A stretch of DNA of 22,630 bases from JAWXUD01 sp044432945 (GCA_044432945.1 JAWXUD010000026.1:1-22630); one strand, 5' to 3'. Positions 1-8,253 are shown, numbered from the stretch's first letter. Notes: generated by a model from the letters alone, not told the origin. A program made the numbers and translations.

Positions 1-1027
1 CATTAAATGTAATTCCTGAAGTAATATTAGTAGTATCCCCAGGTGTGTAATCTAGGTCATATAAATATTGTGTCAAATAAGCAAGTTCTGACAATGTAGG
101 CAACGATTTGCCCGCATCGCTGCATGCTTTTAAAGCACCTGCCCAATAGTTAGTAGAACAGCTTGTTCCCATATCATAGTTAGTGTCACCCGCATATGTC
201 GCACTAGATTTAAATGCACTATCCCAAGTATTTGTACCATCGCAAGTATTAAGTGCGGTGATTGGCGTGTCAGAAGTGTCCCAACAAGCGTCTAAACTTT
301 CAATATTAATGCCTAACGATGAATTCAGTGCAACGATATCACTTCCAACCATGTTTTTACCAGAATTCCCATTCACATCAACGATAATCGCAACGCATTG
401 AGTAGCCTCTGTTCTATTCAGTCCGCTCTCATATGGGTCAAGCCACTCGCAATCTAGGTCATAATTAACGATAGCTTTTGTTCCATCTGCTAGAACTATC
501 CCAACATTATCACTTTTAAAATCCCTGTTTAGAACGTCTGCTGCAAAATCCTCACCAGTAACTAAATCCTCAACATATACTTTCTCATCACACGAGCTTA
601 TCGCAACATCAGGAAAACAATCTGTCATATCGGTCAAATCACAAGTTTCATTTATTTTTAAATATTTTCCTAATTCTGCGACAAAATCTTCAGCATCTGA
701 ATATCCAGTAAGTTTTTCATGAAATCTCATTTGATTCATCGCTTCATAAAGTCGTTCTTGAAACAACGTTTTTTTAGTGTCCAACGCTTTATATTGATAA
801 TTGCTAACTAAATTTGGTATCGTCATCGCTGAAACAACGCCGATGATACCAAGGGTTATTAAAACTTCTGCAAGAGTAAACGCAGAACGTTTCGCAATTG
901 AAACCACCCCGTCAACTTCGTTGCCACCCCTCCATCGGAGGGGAATTAATCCCGCTCGAACTCGAATAATCCAAGATGGTTTCAGCATCTCATCACCATG
1001 TTTTTGTTCATTCTTGTTCGTTTTCAT
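1..1027 (-). CDS. Pseudopilin-like surface protein, 3' end cut off by window edge (copy A)
   Basis: The reading frame on the minus strand is open from ATG at 1027 to the window edge (342 codons seen, no stop). An SD (AGGA) lies 9 nt before the ATG. After a long leader of about 50 residues comes KRSAFTLAEVLITLGIIGVV, a type IV pilin/type II pseudopilin N-terminus: the prepilin peptidase would cleave before F, E is at +5, and a hydrophobic helix follows. The rest is an extracellular Cys-containing domain. It includes NYWAGALKAC and KSLPTLSELAYLTQY, which recall Lcl/DUF1566-like domains (inference). It is a close paralogue of the gene at 19403-20626. The two differ most between the conserved ITALNTCDG and NYWAGALKAC segments. 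Divergent from an XRE regulator. The substrate or partner is unknown. Confidence 0.85.
   Translation of the reverse strand, partial: MKTNKNEQKHGDEMLKPSWIIRVRAGLIPLRWRGGNEVDGVVSIAKRSAFTLAEVLITLGIIGVVSAMTIPNLVSNYQYKALDTKKTLFQERLYEAMNQMRFHEKLTGYSDAEDFVAELGKYLKINETCDLTDMTDCFPDVAISSCDEKVYVEDLVTGEDFAADVLNRDFKSDNVGIVLADGTKAIVNYDLDCEWLDPYESGLNRTEATQCVAIIVDVNGNSGKNMVGSDIVALNSSLGINIESLDACWDTSDTPITALNTCDGTNTWDSAFKSSATYAGDTNYDMGTSCSTNYWAGALKACSDAGKSLPTLSELAYLTQYLYDLDYTPGDTTNITSGITFN
904..943 (-). repeat. Palindromic GC-rich REP-like element inside pilin A leader
   Basis: Read on the minus strand, a 7-bp hairpin CCCCTCC-GAT-GGAGGGG is followed by a second small stem CAAC-GAA-GTTG, and two GGGGTGG boxes flank that stem. 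The GC-rich block stands out from the AT-rich surroundings. It is translated in frame as roughly IPLRWRGGNEVDGVVS, between the start codon and the prepilin motif. A 37-bp version lies at 19487-19523. Confidence 0.7.
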
Positions 1028-1063
1028 AAATAATATTCCTTTCTAAATCCTATTTTCATGTCC

Positions 1064-1092
1064 AATTTAACATGCAAAAAACAAATTGTCAA
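1064..1092 (-). promoter_or_regulatory. Sigma70-type promoter for pilin A
   Basis: On the minus strand there is a perfect TTGACA (-35), a 17-nt spacer and TAAATT (-10, 4/6 matches). It lies 37 nt before the pilin A start codon, and its -35 box overlaps that of the divergent promoter. Confidence 0.6.
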
Positions 1093-1114
1093 GTCGTTTT
1101 TGCGTATTTAAATT
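1086..1114 (+). promoter_or_regulatory. Sigma70-type promoter for XRE gene 1147
   Basis: TTGTCA, a 17-nt spacer and TAAATT lie 32 nt before the XRE start codon. Five bases of the -35 box are shared with the -35 box of the opposite promoter, so polymerase binding should be mutually exclusive. Confidence 0.5.
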
Positions 1115-1146
1115 TATATTAACATTAACTACAAAAGGACATTTAA

Positions 1147-1449
1147 ATGGATTACAAAAAAGAAATTGGCCTGAAAGTTAAGCAATATAGGCTTTTAAAA
1201 GGATATCGACAAAGCCAGTTAGCTGAAATTGTATCTGTTGAAGACAGAACCATTAGTCGCATTGAAGTTGGTGGTAATTATCCATCTGTTGATTTGATGA
1301 TAAGAATTTCAAATGCTCTTGATTGCAAGCTTGTTGATTTAGTTAATTTTGAAAACGAAACAATAAATTCTACAAACTCAATCTTGACGAATAAGATTAA
1401 TAATATTAGAAAACTGGTTAATCAATTGAAAAAAGAGCTTGATAAATAA
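1147..1449 (+). CDS. XRE-family helix-turn-helix regulator
   Basis: This 100-residue protein has an N-terminal Cro/C1-type HTH (about residues 7-62). The helices are recognisable in YRQSQLAEIVSVEDRTISRIE and the following NYPSVDLMIRISNAL. A short Lys/Glu/Asn-rich, probably helical tail follows and may mediate dimerisation. An SD (AAAGGA) lies 8 nt before the ATG. It is divergently transcribed from pilin A across a 119-nt gap with back-to-back promoters, so it probably represses that pilin gene, itself or both (inference). A different XRE protein holds the same place beside pilin B. No ligand domain is visible. Confidence 0.85.
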   Translation: MDYKKEIGLKVKQYRLLKGYRQSQLAEIVSVEDRTISRIEVGGNYPSVDLMIRISNALDCKLVDLVNFENETINSTNSILTNKINNIRKLVNQLKKELDK

Positions 1450-1475
1450 CAAATTTAAAAATTTAAAGATAAATT

Positions 1476-3119
1476 TTAATCTTCAAAAAATTTGTTCAAC
1501 AACACAGGAACGAATTTTGAATGCAAAGCACTAAAGTCAAATACAAATTCATTAACTCCAGCTTTTTCTAATTCTTCAACCATATCAAATCGCTCTAAAA
1601 TAGTATCCTCAAACATATGCATTCTGCAAAATCCATCGCAAACAAAAGGCAAAAGCTTGTCTAAAGATGGATCGTGAAGGGCAAACCCACCACCGTGACA
1701 AGGTGCGCTACAAGACAGACGTGAGGTTATTGCACTATCATTATTTAGTGGGCATAATCCTAAGCTCGGAACTCGAATGTTGCCAGCAATAGTATATTTT
1801 CTATGTTTGACGTCATTTTTAATTTTTTTAATAGTTTTTACAACCTGTTCAACCTCGCTGAACGATGTAAAATCAACTGTCGAAATCTCTGATACATTAT
1901 TTAAACATTTTATAGATAAACTATTTAAAAGATTTATTCCCTGACCAATTTCTATCGGAATATGGTTGATGTCAGGATCATTAATCGCTGTCCAGAAAAA
2001 ACCTATGTTATTTATAATCAACGATGATGGTGCGGGAGTTGTTAACAATATTTGTTTTACATACTCATAAACTCTATCAAAATCACGCTCAATCAAAATC
2101 ATTGGCGTTGATAACTGGAATTTTATATCATATTTTACGCAAAACTTTTTAACCTTCATGATTATTTCATGAAAACTACTTGTCGACAAATCACTAGTCG
2201 ATAAGATTTCTCCATACTCAATTGAGTATATCGGATTGACGCCAGTTTTTTTAATAAATTTTTCTAATTCTTTTAAATGTGCTAATTCAGATAAGCGTAA
2301 ATTCAAATGATATTTGTCTTTTTTAGAATAATCGCCATCGGTCTTTATTCTAGGTTTTTTGATATCCCACTCAAAACTTTTAATATGTTTGCTGAATTTA
2401 AAATCTTTACCATCAGCACTAACAACTTCACCTAAAAAATGATTTGTTTGATAAATACTTTTGCGAACATGTTTGAACGGTAATTTTTGATGTTTAAATA
2501 ACTTAGGTTTTTCAAGAATTTTTTCTATAAGTTCAATTGCTTCATGTATCTCATCAGAATTGGCGAATTTTCCTTTTATTACAACACTATCAATCGCACG
2601 AAGCTTTTTTATATCCTCAGCACAATATGGCAAATTATCACTATCAATCGCAAGCGGTAATCTTGTATATTGCTTGATTTTGGCGATGTTTTTTAGATAA
2701 ATTTCTTCAGTAATAATAACTTCATCAACCTTATGGAAATTATTTATAAAATCAATTCCAGCAAGATTGTGAATATCGAAATAAGAATCAACAATAACCC
2801 TAAACGGCAGATTGAAAACCTTTATCGCTTCTAAAATTGCAAAACTATTTATAAAAATTCCATCAATTCCAGCAGTTTTTAAGAACCTAAGCATTTTTTT
2901 TATCTCAACCAAATTTTCTTCAGTAATGTTATGTTTGAAATTTATATAAATTTTGCAATCATTTTTCTTAGCAACTTCCACAAATTCATTTACATATTCA
3001 AAGTTGTTATTCAAAAACTTTTTGTAATAAACATAATAATCACGACAAGAAGTATTTTTAGCGAAAACCTCAATATCATCAGGCTTTTTTATCGGTGAAA
3101 TAATCTTTATATTAACCAT
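1476..3119 (-). CDS. U32 peptidase-like protein
   Basis: This 547-residue protein has a barrel-like N-terminal half (FLKTAGIDGIFINSFAIL, then the VIVDSYFDIHN segment). Its C-terminal half resembles the Cys cluster of U32 proteins: GLCPLN, LSCSAPCHG and VCDGFC, with Cys at about 456, 470, 474, 494 and 498. Relatives such as UbiU/UbiV, TrhP and RlhA act in ubiquinone or RNA hydroxylation, and the Ubi pair carries a 4Fe-4S cluster. The Cys pattern suggests a cluster or metal here too, but the substrate is unknown. Assignment to U32 is by motif resemblance. It is longer than single-domain U32 proteins and may contain two related halves. No SD precedes the ATG. Instead an extended -10 box lies 6 nt upstream, predicting a leaderless mRNA. 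Confidence 0.7.
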   Translation of the reverse strand: MVNIKIISPIKKPDDIEVFAKNTSCRDYYVYYKKFLNNNFEYVNEFVEVAKKNDCKIYINFKHNITEENLVEIKKMLRFLKTAGIDGIFINSFAILEAIKVFNLPFRVIVDSYFDIHNLAGIDFINNFHKVDEVIITEEIYLKNIAKIKQYTRLPLAIDSDNLPYCAEDIKKLRAIDSVVIKGKFANSDEIHEAIELIEKILEKPKLFKHQKLPFKHVRKSIYQTNHFLGEVVSADGKDFKFSKHIKSFEWDIKKPRIKTDGDYSKKDKYHLNLRLSELAHLKELEKFIKKTGVNPIYSIEYGEILSTSDLSTSSFHEIIMKVKKFCVKYDIKFQLSTPMILIERDFDRVYEYVKQILLTTPAPSSLIINNIGFFWTAINDPDINHIPIEIGQGINLLNSLSIKCLNNVSEISTVDFTSFSEVEQVVKTIKKIKNDVKHRKYTIAGNIRVPSLGLCPLNNDSAITSRLSCSAPCHGGGFALHDPSLDKLLPFVCDGFCRMHMFEDTILERFDMVEELEKAGVNEFVFDFSALHSKFVPVLLNKFFED

Positions 3120-3125
3120 AGGATT

Positions 3126-3134
3126 ATTATATCA
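3126..3134 (-). promoter_or_regulatory. Extended -10 promoter of U32-like gene (leaderless)
   Basis: On the minus strand TGATATAAT, an extended -10 box with a perfect TATAAT, ends 6 nt before the ATG at 3119. Transcription would start at or next to the A of the start codon. No good -35 box is seen at 17 nt. Confidence 0.55.
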
Positions 3135-3176
3135 CAACTAGTGTAAAGTTTTGTTAATATCTTTTTAACAAAAATA

Positions 3177-3205
3177 GCAATTATTTTAAGAGTAAATACT
3201 TTATA
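3177..3205 (+). promoter_or_regulatory. Candidate promoter, same layout as at 12312
   Basis: GCAATT, 17 nt and TTTATA, with AATAC just before the second box. The same boxes at the same spacing occur at 12312-12340. It lies about 135 nt before the 3341 gene, implying a long 5' UTR. Confidence 0.4.
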
Positions 3206-3281
3206 TATACATAAGGAATATTTAGAGATTAAATCACATCTATAATTTTTTTAGAAAATCAATTTAAACAGGAAATCATAC

Positions 3282-3317
3282 GTACATAATTAATGTACAC
3301 ACAAAACACGTAAGTAC
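3282..3317 (+). promoter_or_regulatory. GTAC-repeat region with inverted repeat
   Basis: GTACAT-AATTA-ATGTAC (3282-3298) is an inverted repeat with 6-bp arms, and a further AGTACAC follows at 3313. It sits in the putative 5' UTR of the 3341 gene, upstream of its SD. It could be an operator or RNA element. The role is not established. Confidence 0.3.
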
Positions 3318-3340
3318 ACACTCAATTCGGGAGGACACCT

Positions 3341-3574
3341 ATGGCAATAAGAGCTGAGGATTATATTGACCAGTTGTTGGTTAAAAAATACGCACAAGAA
3401 AAAGTCGACAACCACGACAACATGGAATCAATGGTTAATCCACACAAAATGATGGACGCTATGAACGATTATGCAAGTATGTATCGTCACATGGCAGGCT
3501 TGAAACAACGATTAAACATTGCTTGTTATGCAATAAATGCAAAATCAGCAAGATACGTAAAAACTGGGCAATAG
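3341..3574 (+). CDS. Small unknown protein (77 aa)
   Basis: This protein is not recognised. A strong SD (GGGAGGA) lies 6 nt before the ATG, and a 221-nt gap upstream holds a candidate promoter and GTAC repeats, all signs of a real gene. The product is soluble, Met- and Lys-rich and probably all-helical, with no signal peptide or membrane segment. Notable stretches are EDYIDQLLVKKYAQEK and MNDYASMYRHMAGLKQRL, and there is a single Cys near residue 62. It precedes maf in the same direction by 108 nt, but a possible hairpin lies between, so cotranscription is uncertain. Confidence 0.7.
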   Translation: MAIRAEDYIDQLLVKKYAQEKVDNHDNMESMVNPHKMMDAMNDYASMYRHMAGLKQRLNIACYAINAKSARYVKTGQ

Positions 3575-3584
3575 ATAACATTGC

Positions 3585-3613
3585 ACAGTTTTTTGCTGTT
3601 TTTTCCCACAGCA
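3585..3613 (+). terminator. Weak hairpin region after the 3341 gene
   Basis: TGCTGT (3594-3599) can pair either with ACAG upstream (3585-3588), giving a weak stem followed by a T run, or with ACAGCA downstream (3608-3613). Only the first pairing looks like an intrinsic terminator, and its stem is short. Confidence 0.3.
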
Positions 3614-3682
3614 GAAAATAAAAGATATGTCGGTTCCACTTTTTTGATATAGTATTAAAAAAGATAGAAAAGGAATGCGAAA

Positions 3683-4252
3683 ATGGGAAAAATTATCTTA
3701 GCTTCTTCTTCACCAAGAAGGGCAGATATTATGAAAATGATGAATTATGAATTCAAAATTGTGCCGTCCCCGTATGAAGAAAAACATACGACGACGGTTT
3801 TTTCTTACGAATTTATAGAGAATTTGGCGTATGAAAAGGCAAAAGCAGTTGCTCAAAGTCTTGATGAAGAAGCTTTGGTAATTGGTGCTGATACGATAGT
3901 TGTGTTAAATGATGAGATTTTAGGTAAGCCTAAAGATAAAAATGATGCACTCAAGATGTTGAAAAAACTTTCGGCAGTAAAACATTCTGTCGTCACCTCT
4001 ATTGTTGTTATAAATTCTTGCACAAATGAAGTTTATAAAAACTCTACGACTAGTTATGTCGAATTTGAAAACTTATCTGATGAACAAATAAATTTTTATA
4101 TAGATAATTTCAAACCGTTTGATAAAGCGGGTTCTTATGGGATACAAGAAATGCCAGCTAGCTATATTAAGCACTACACTGGCAGTCTTGAAAATATTAT
4201 AGGTATGTGTTCAAAAGCTCTTGAAGAGCTTTTAGGGCAGGCTTTGAATTAA
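3683..4252 (+). CDS. maf: Maf-like nucleotide pyrophosphatase
   Basis: This 189-residue protein is the usual Maf length. Family signatures are present: LASSSPRR near the N-terminus (substrate loop), IGADTIVVL with the acidic metal ligand, LGKPKD, and DKAGSYGIQE, which carries the catalytic-site acid and the YxIQ signature typical of dTTP/UTP-type Maf (YhdE). Known members hydrolyse non-canonical or pyrimidine NTPs to NMP plus pyrophosphate in the cytoplasm and are linked to division arrest. An SD (AAAGGA) lies upstream. The gene converges on, and overlaps by 4 nt, the SEC-C gene on the other strand. Confidence 0.92.
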   Translation: MGKIILASSSPRRADIMKMMNYEFKIVPSPYEEKHTTTVFSYEFIENLAYEKAKAVAQSLDEEALVIGADTIVVLNDEILGKPKDKNDALKMLKKLSAVKHSVVTSIVVINSCTNEVYKNSTTSYVEFENLSDEQINFYIDNFKPFDKAGSYGIQEMPASYIKHYTGSLENIIGMCSKALEELLGQALN

Positions 4253-5550
4253 GCGTTAGCACCACAACATTTTTTGAATTTTTTTTCGCTTCCGCAAGGA
4301 CACAAGTCGTTTCTACCAACATTTGAAAAATCAACTTCAGATGAGATTTCAGGACGCTCACTTTCTTCTTCAATAATACCTAATGTTTTTGAAAATGCTT
4401 GTGATTGGTACAATACTGAGGTTGAAGAGAAGATTTTATTTTCTATGTAACGAGCTTTGTATTTGTTTAAAAGCTCTTCTAATGTGAAGTTTTCGCCTAA
4501 AACTTTGTTTATTATTTCCATAAAATTCGAATGTTTTTCAGCTACACGTTTAATGATATTTGCTGAGAATTTGTCGTTTTCTAAATAATATTTAATACAT
4601 TCTTCGTAGTTGCCAATCTCAGATAAATTTTTTGCTTCAAAAATTTTGTTAAATGTTCCAAAAAATGGCACAGCGTAAAGACCTAATTCTTTATCAAAAA
4701 TTACGCCAACATCATAGGTTTCTTTGTGCGAAGAGAAACCGCTTAAAGAATTTTCTAAAAAATCGTCATATGAATTGTTAAACTCAGACACCTCAAAATA
4801 ATTATACATTTCAGGCTCTTGAATTTTATCAGCATAATCTGATTTAGTGTCAAACTCCGCATAATCATTAAACATACCGATTACATCATCAGCAAATTTG
4901 TTAGTTGTTATAAGTTCTTCGGTATCAAAAAATTCGATGAATTTTTTATAAATGTGAGCAATATTAGCCTCAATTTCTTTTTGCTTTTTAGGGTTGTCAA
5001 GATAAACCAATTCAGGGTTTTGGATAATTTTTGCCACAGAATATCTAAGTGCGTCATCTTTTTTCGCTGATGGTAAAACGCCAGAAATTTCTAACAAGTA
5101 ATGATTTTTTTCAAATTCAAACACTCTTGCGACAACAAATTGTCCCACGCCCATTCCACGAAAAGCTGACATTTTGACCAAAGACGTTACGTTATAATTC
5201 TTTTCATTAATTATATTGTTTAATTCAAAACCATTTTTAAGAATTTTTTTGATTTCATATATTGAAGAAATAGACTTCATCAATGATTTAACGATGTTTT
5301 TAGTTTCTTTAGGCATTTTTTTTGTATTTTTAATAAATATTTCTAAAATACTTTTTTTGTCTTCGCCTAAATTTCTTTCAAAAATATAATTAAAACAAGC
5401 CGATTGAAAATTTGTATTGCTCCCATTCATCGCACCAATAGTTTTCATGTATTCATTGAAATCATTTTTAACAGTATCATCATTTTGAACAAATTCTGCA
5501 AGCTCTTTTATTACATCATTAATTTGCTTTAAGTCTTCTAATATCAACAT
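4249..5550 (-). CDS. SEC-C motif protein, function unknown
   Basis: This 433-residue soluble protein is mostly helical and rich in Lys, Asn and Glu. It ends in a SEC-C zinc-binding motif, NDLCPCGSEKKFKKCCG, with the CxC...CC ligands. The motif is known from the SecA C-terminus, where it contacts SecB and ribosomes, and it also occurs in many unrelated proteins. The other 400 residues are not recognised. A strong SD (AAGGGG) precedes the ATG, and a possible promoter (TTGAGT, 17 nt, TATTTT) lies upstream. It follows the TPR membrane gene on the same strand after 82 nt. Confidence 0.8.
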   Translation of the reverse strand: MLILEDLKQINDVIKELAEFVQNDDTVKNDFNEYMKTIGAMNGSNTNFQSACFNYIFERNLGEDKKSILEIFIKNTKKMPKETKNIVKSLMKSISSIYEIKKILKNGFELNNIINEKNYNVTSLVKMSAFRGMGVGQFVVARVFEFEKNHYLLEISGVLPSAKKDDALRYSVAKIIQNPELVYLDNPKKQKEIEANIAHIYKKFIEFFDTEELITTNKFADDVIGMFNDYAEFDTKSDYADKIQEPEMYNYFEVSEFNNSYDDFLENSLSGFSSHKETYDVGVIFDKELGLYAVPFFGTFNKIFEAKNLSEIGNYEECIKYYLENDKFSANIIKRVAEKHSNFMEIINKVLGENFTLEELLNKYKARYIENKIFSSTSVLYQSQAFSKTLGIIEEESERPEISSEVDFSNVGRNDLCPCGSEKKFKKCCGANA

Positions 5551-5632
5551 AAATTCCCCTTATTTAAATATGTATTACCAAAATACTTTAAAAAAAATCA
5601 AAACTCAATAGCTATAAGGATAAATTTATTAT

Positions 5633-6739
5633 TTAATATTCAAAATTCATTTCTAGATTAAATTTGTCTACATCTAAATTAGAAAAATCGCATTCTGGGC
5701 AGTAAAATTTTGCCATTTGAATATCAGAATTTGAATTATTATTATCGTTTAATTTTCTATAAGTCAAACCACGTTTGTAATATATAGTTTCTGGTCTAAT
5801 ACTCAAGGCTTCACTGATTTTAAAGGCTTTAATCAAGATATTATAATTAACAAGTGCATTTTTATAATCCTTTAAATTATATAGATAATTAGCTTTTGAA
5901 TACATTAAAAAATACTTATCAATGTTTCTTGGGGCATTAAAAATCGCTTCATCATAATTTTTGAGCATCTCTTCTGGTTCTAAATATAATTGTTTTACTA
6001 AAACAATATCGTCATTATAAATTTGATTTTTTGAATAATTATTTGCCAGTTTAAAATGTTCAATAGCAGAATCATAATCTTTCAAATACACTTCTGTTAT
6101 AGCTGTCAAAGCAATATTCATAGACGACACAGGAGTAAGATTTTCTGCAAAAGTTGCAATATTATTTGCTTTTTGGTAATCTCCCTGTTCAATTAAATTC
6201 AAAATAATTTTTTCAGAATTACTTAAAAGTACGCCGAAAATTGTTATTGTAGAAATTATTATAAAACAAAAAATTAGCTCAATAAAAAATCTTACTTTCA
6301 TGAATTTTGCACCAACAATATTTTTTTCAGAAATATTAAAAGGGACTTTAAACTCTTTTTCTTGTTTTGTAAAATTACCAAAAGTTGATAAATATTTATT
6401 AAAAATTTTATCCATAACAAAATAACAACCTGTAATAATTAAGATTACTGGCAAAGAAAGCACGAGTGCAAAAATCACGCTAGGCAGTTCAGATAATGCT
6501 AAATAGTTTTTAAAAAACACACCATAAAGGTAATATATAAAAAGCAATGTTGTCATTAAAAAAGTTGCATACGATAAAAATGTCAATGTAAAATCAAGAT
6601 GCATCAATTCTTTTTTTGAGAATTGCTTGTTGAATTTAAAGTTTTGCTTCAGCAAGCCTTTGACATAAGTAGTATTTCCGTCACTACCGAAATAATATTT
6701 GTAACTATCTGTATAAAAATTAAATTGTTCTTTTTCCAT
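5633..6739 (-). CDS. Membrane protein with TPR-like C-terminal domain
   Basis: Three hydrophobic helices are visible at about residues 51-76, 86-109 and 149-172. A helical-repeat region follows, with TPR-like phasing: GDYQKANNIATFAENL, KDYDSAIEHFKLANNY and KDYKNALVNYNILIKAF. A scaffolding or complex-assembly role at the inner membrane is plausible, but no specific function is known. The frame is open upstream to a TTG at 6775. I chose the ATG at 6739 because that TTG lies inside a good -35 box (TTGATA, 17 nt, TATATT) whose -10 ends 7 nt before the ATG. No SD is present, so the mRNA would be leaderless. Divergent from the symporter gene. Confidence 0.8.
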   Translation of the reverse strand: MEKEQFNFYTDSYKYYFGSDGNTTYVKGLLKQNFKFNKQFSKKELMHLDFTLTFLSYATFLMTTLLFIYYLYGVFFKNYLALSELPSVIFALVLSLPVILIITGCYFVMDKIFNKYLSTFGNFTKQEKEFKVPFNISEKNIVGAKFMKVRFFIELIFCFIIISTITIFGVLLSNSEKIILNLIEQGDYQKANNIATFAENLTPVSSMNIALTAITEVYLKDYDSAIEHFKLANNYSKNQIYNDDIVLVKQLYLEPEEMLKNYDEAIFNAPRNIDKYFLMYSKANYLYNLKDYKNALVNYNILIKAFKISEALSIRPETIYYKRGLTYRKLNDNNNSNSDIQMAKFYCPECDFSNLDVDKFNLEMNFEY

Positions 6740-6746
6740 ACAATCA

Positions 6747-6775
6747 AATATATCATTTATTTGTAATTTTATCAA
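6747..6775 (-). promoter_or_regulatory. Promoter of TPR membrane gene (leaderless)
   Basis: On the minus strand: TTGATA, 17-nt spacer, TATATT, each box 5/6 to consensus. The -10 box ends 7 nt before the ATG at 6739. Confidence 0.6.
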
Positions 6776-6803
6776 CTATTTTAATGATTTTTACATAAAG
6801 TAA

Positions 6804-6832
6804 TTGATATTTGTCAAAATAAGTAGTATAAT
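6804..6832 (+). promoter_or_regulatory. Sigma70-type promoter of the symporter gene
   Basis: TTGATA, 17-nt spacer and a perfect TATAAT lie 36 nt before the ATG at 6869. Confidence 0.7.
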
Positions 6833-6868
6833 ATTCAAGTAATTTAAAAAGAAGTAAGAGGTTAAAAT

Positions 6869-8191
6869 ATGAAATTGCATATGCAAATCCTTATAGCATT
6901 GGGCTTGGGGATAAAAAGAAATTGGCACATTTTCGCTGGTATTATTTTAGGTATTTTGGTTGGTGCATTTTTACACACGCACGATTATGTAACGATATCT
7001 AAAGTTTTAACATTTATTGGTCAAGTATTTATCAGAATAATTCAAATGGTAGTTATTCCTTTGGTTGTATCAGCCATAATTATTGGTATCACTAGTGTTG
7101 GCGACAACCGTCAACTAGGGAAATTCGGTACTAAAATGATATTTTATTACGGGATTATCACGGTTGCAGCCGTTAGTATCGGAGCTATTTTAGCATTATT
7201 AATGCAACCAGGCGAAGGTGCAGCACATTATATTAGTAATCATAGTGCGTTAGCTGTTCAAGAACAAGTTGCACACGCCATGGCACAACAACAAGGAAAT
7301 ATCTTAAACATATTCTTAAACTTCATACCTAGCAATCCATTCCATTCATTATCAACAGGTGATATGGTTCCGATTATCGTATTTGTGTTGATTTTTGCAA
7401 TAGCGTTGGCTAAAGTTGGCGAAATAAATCGTCCGATTGTTTCGTTCTTTGAATCAGTTTTTGCTGCTACAATGAAGATTACTGATTGGATTATGTTCTT
7501 TGCAGCACCAGGTGTTTTTGCATTAACTGCAAGTGCTGTTTCAAGTTTTGGTATTGATATTTTTGCAAGTATTTCAAAATATTTATTGGTTTTAGTTATA
7601 GGTTTTGCACTTCAATTGTTTGTTGTTTACCCATTATTCTTGAGATTTTTCTCAAAGCTTTCTATCGTAAATCTTTATTCTGCGGTTGCAGAAGCGATGA
7701 TGGTTGCATTCGGTACAGCAAGTTCATCAGCGACTTTGCCATTAACTATTGCGTGTTGTGAAAAGCGAGGAATTTCTCATAAGATTTCAAGCTTTGTATT
7801 GCCTATTGGGGCGACACTAAATATGGACGGAACAGCATTATTGCAAACAGTTGCGGTAATATTTTTAGCACAAGCTTATGGGGTTGCGTTGACACCGTTC
7901 TTGGTAATCCAAATTTGCTTGTTGGCGATTGTTGCATCTTCAACTTGTGCAGGTATCCCAGGGGCAGGCTTGATTACAATTGCCTTAATCCTTAATGGTA
8001 TGGGGTTAAGTCCAGAACAATTGGTAGCAGGATTTGCGTTCTTGTTCACTATTGAAAGAATTACAGATATGATGAGAACTCTTGTAAACGTCACATCTGA
8101 CACAGTTGTCGTTGCGGCGATTGCTGATAATGAAAACGAAATTAATCATGAATTGTTCAACAATGTAGCAATCGAAGAAAAAACTACTTAG
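6869..8191 (+). CDS. Dicarboxylate/amino acid:cation symporter (DAACS/SDF family)
   Basis: This 440-residue polytopic membrane protein is the usual length of GltP/GltT/DctA relatives. Family marks are the serine-rich hairpin ASSSATLP (about residue 286), GATLNMDGTALL (about 316, the NMDGT cation-site motif) and the C-terminal VNVTSDTVVVAAI segment, matching the NxxxD binding helix. Such proteins import glutamate, aspartate or C4-dicarboxylates with Na+ or H+. The substrate cannot be fixed from motifs alone. An SD (AGAGG) lies upstream. It is a single-gene unit, with its own promoter before and a strong terminator after. This is probably a nutrient-uptake gene of a host-associated fermenter (inference). 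Confidence 0.93.
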   Translation: MKLHMQILIALGLGIKRNWHIFAGIILGILVGAFLHTHDYVTISKVLTFIGQVFIRIIQMVVIPLVVSAIIIGITSVGDNRQLGKFGTKMIFYYGIITVAAVSIGAILALLMQPGEGAAHYISNHSALAVQEQVAHAMAQQQGNILNIFLNFIPSNPFHSLSTGDMVPIIVFVLIFAIALAKVGEINRPIVSFFESVFAATMKITDWIMFFAAPGVFALTASAVSSFGIDIFASISKYLLVLVIGFALQLFVVYPLFLRFFSKLSIVNLYSAVAEAMMVAFGTASSSATLPLTIACCEKRGISHKISSFVLPIGATLNMDGTALLQTVAVIFLAQAYGVALTPFLVIQICLLAIVASSTCAGIPGAGLITIALILNGMGLSPEQLVAGFAFLFTIERITDMMRTLVNVTSDTVVVAAIADNENEINHELFNNVAIEEKTT

Positions 8192-8215
8192 TTGGATTTA
8201 AAAATTATTTTTTTT

Positions 8216-8246
8216 AAGCGGCTCGATTTGAAATCGAGCCGCTTTT
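8216..8246 (+). terminator. Strong intrinsic terminator after the symporter gene
   Basis: A perfect 14-bp inverted repeat (AAGCGGCTCGATTT and its complement) has a 1-nt centre and runs into TTTT. The A-rich start on the other side could let it work in both directions. Confidence 0.85.
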
Positions 8247-8253
8247 AATATTG

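Noticed and set aside
183..1046. Plus-strand ORFs at 183-401 and 801-1046
   Set aside because: They are antisense to pilin A; similar shadows occur opposite pilin B at 19360-19626 and 19993-20220, as expected from paralogous DNA.
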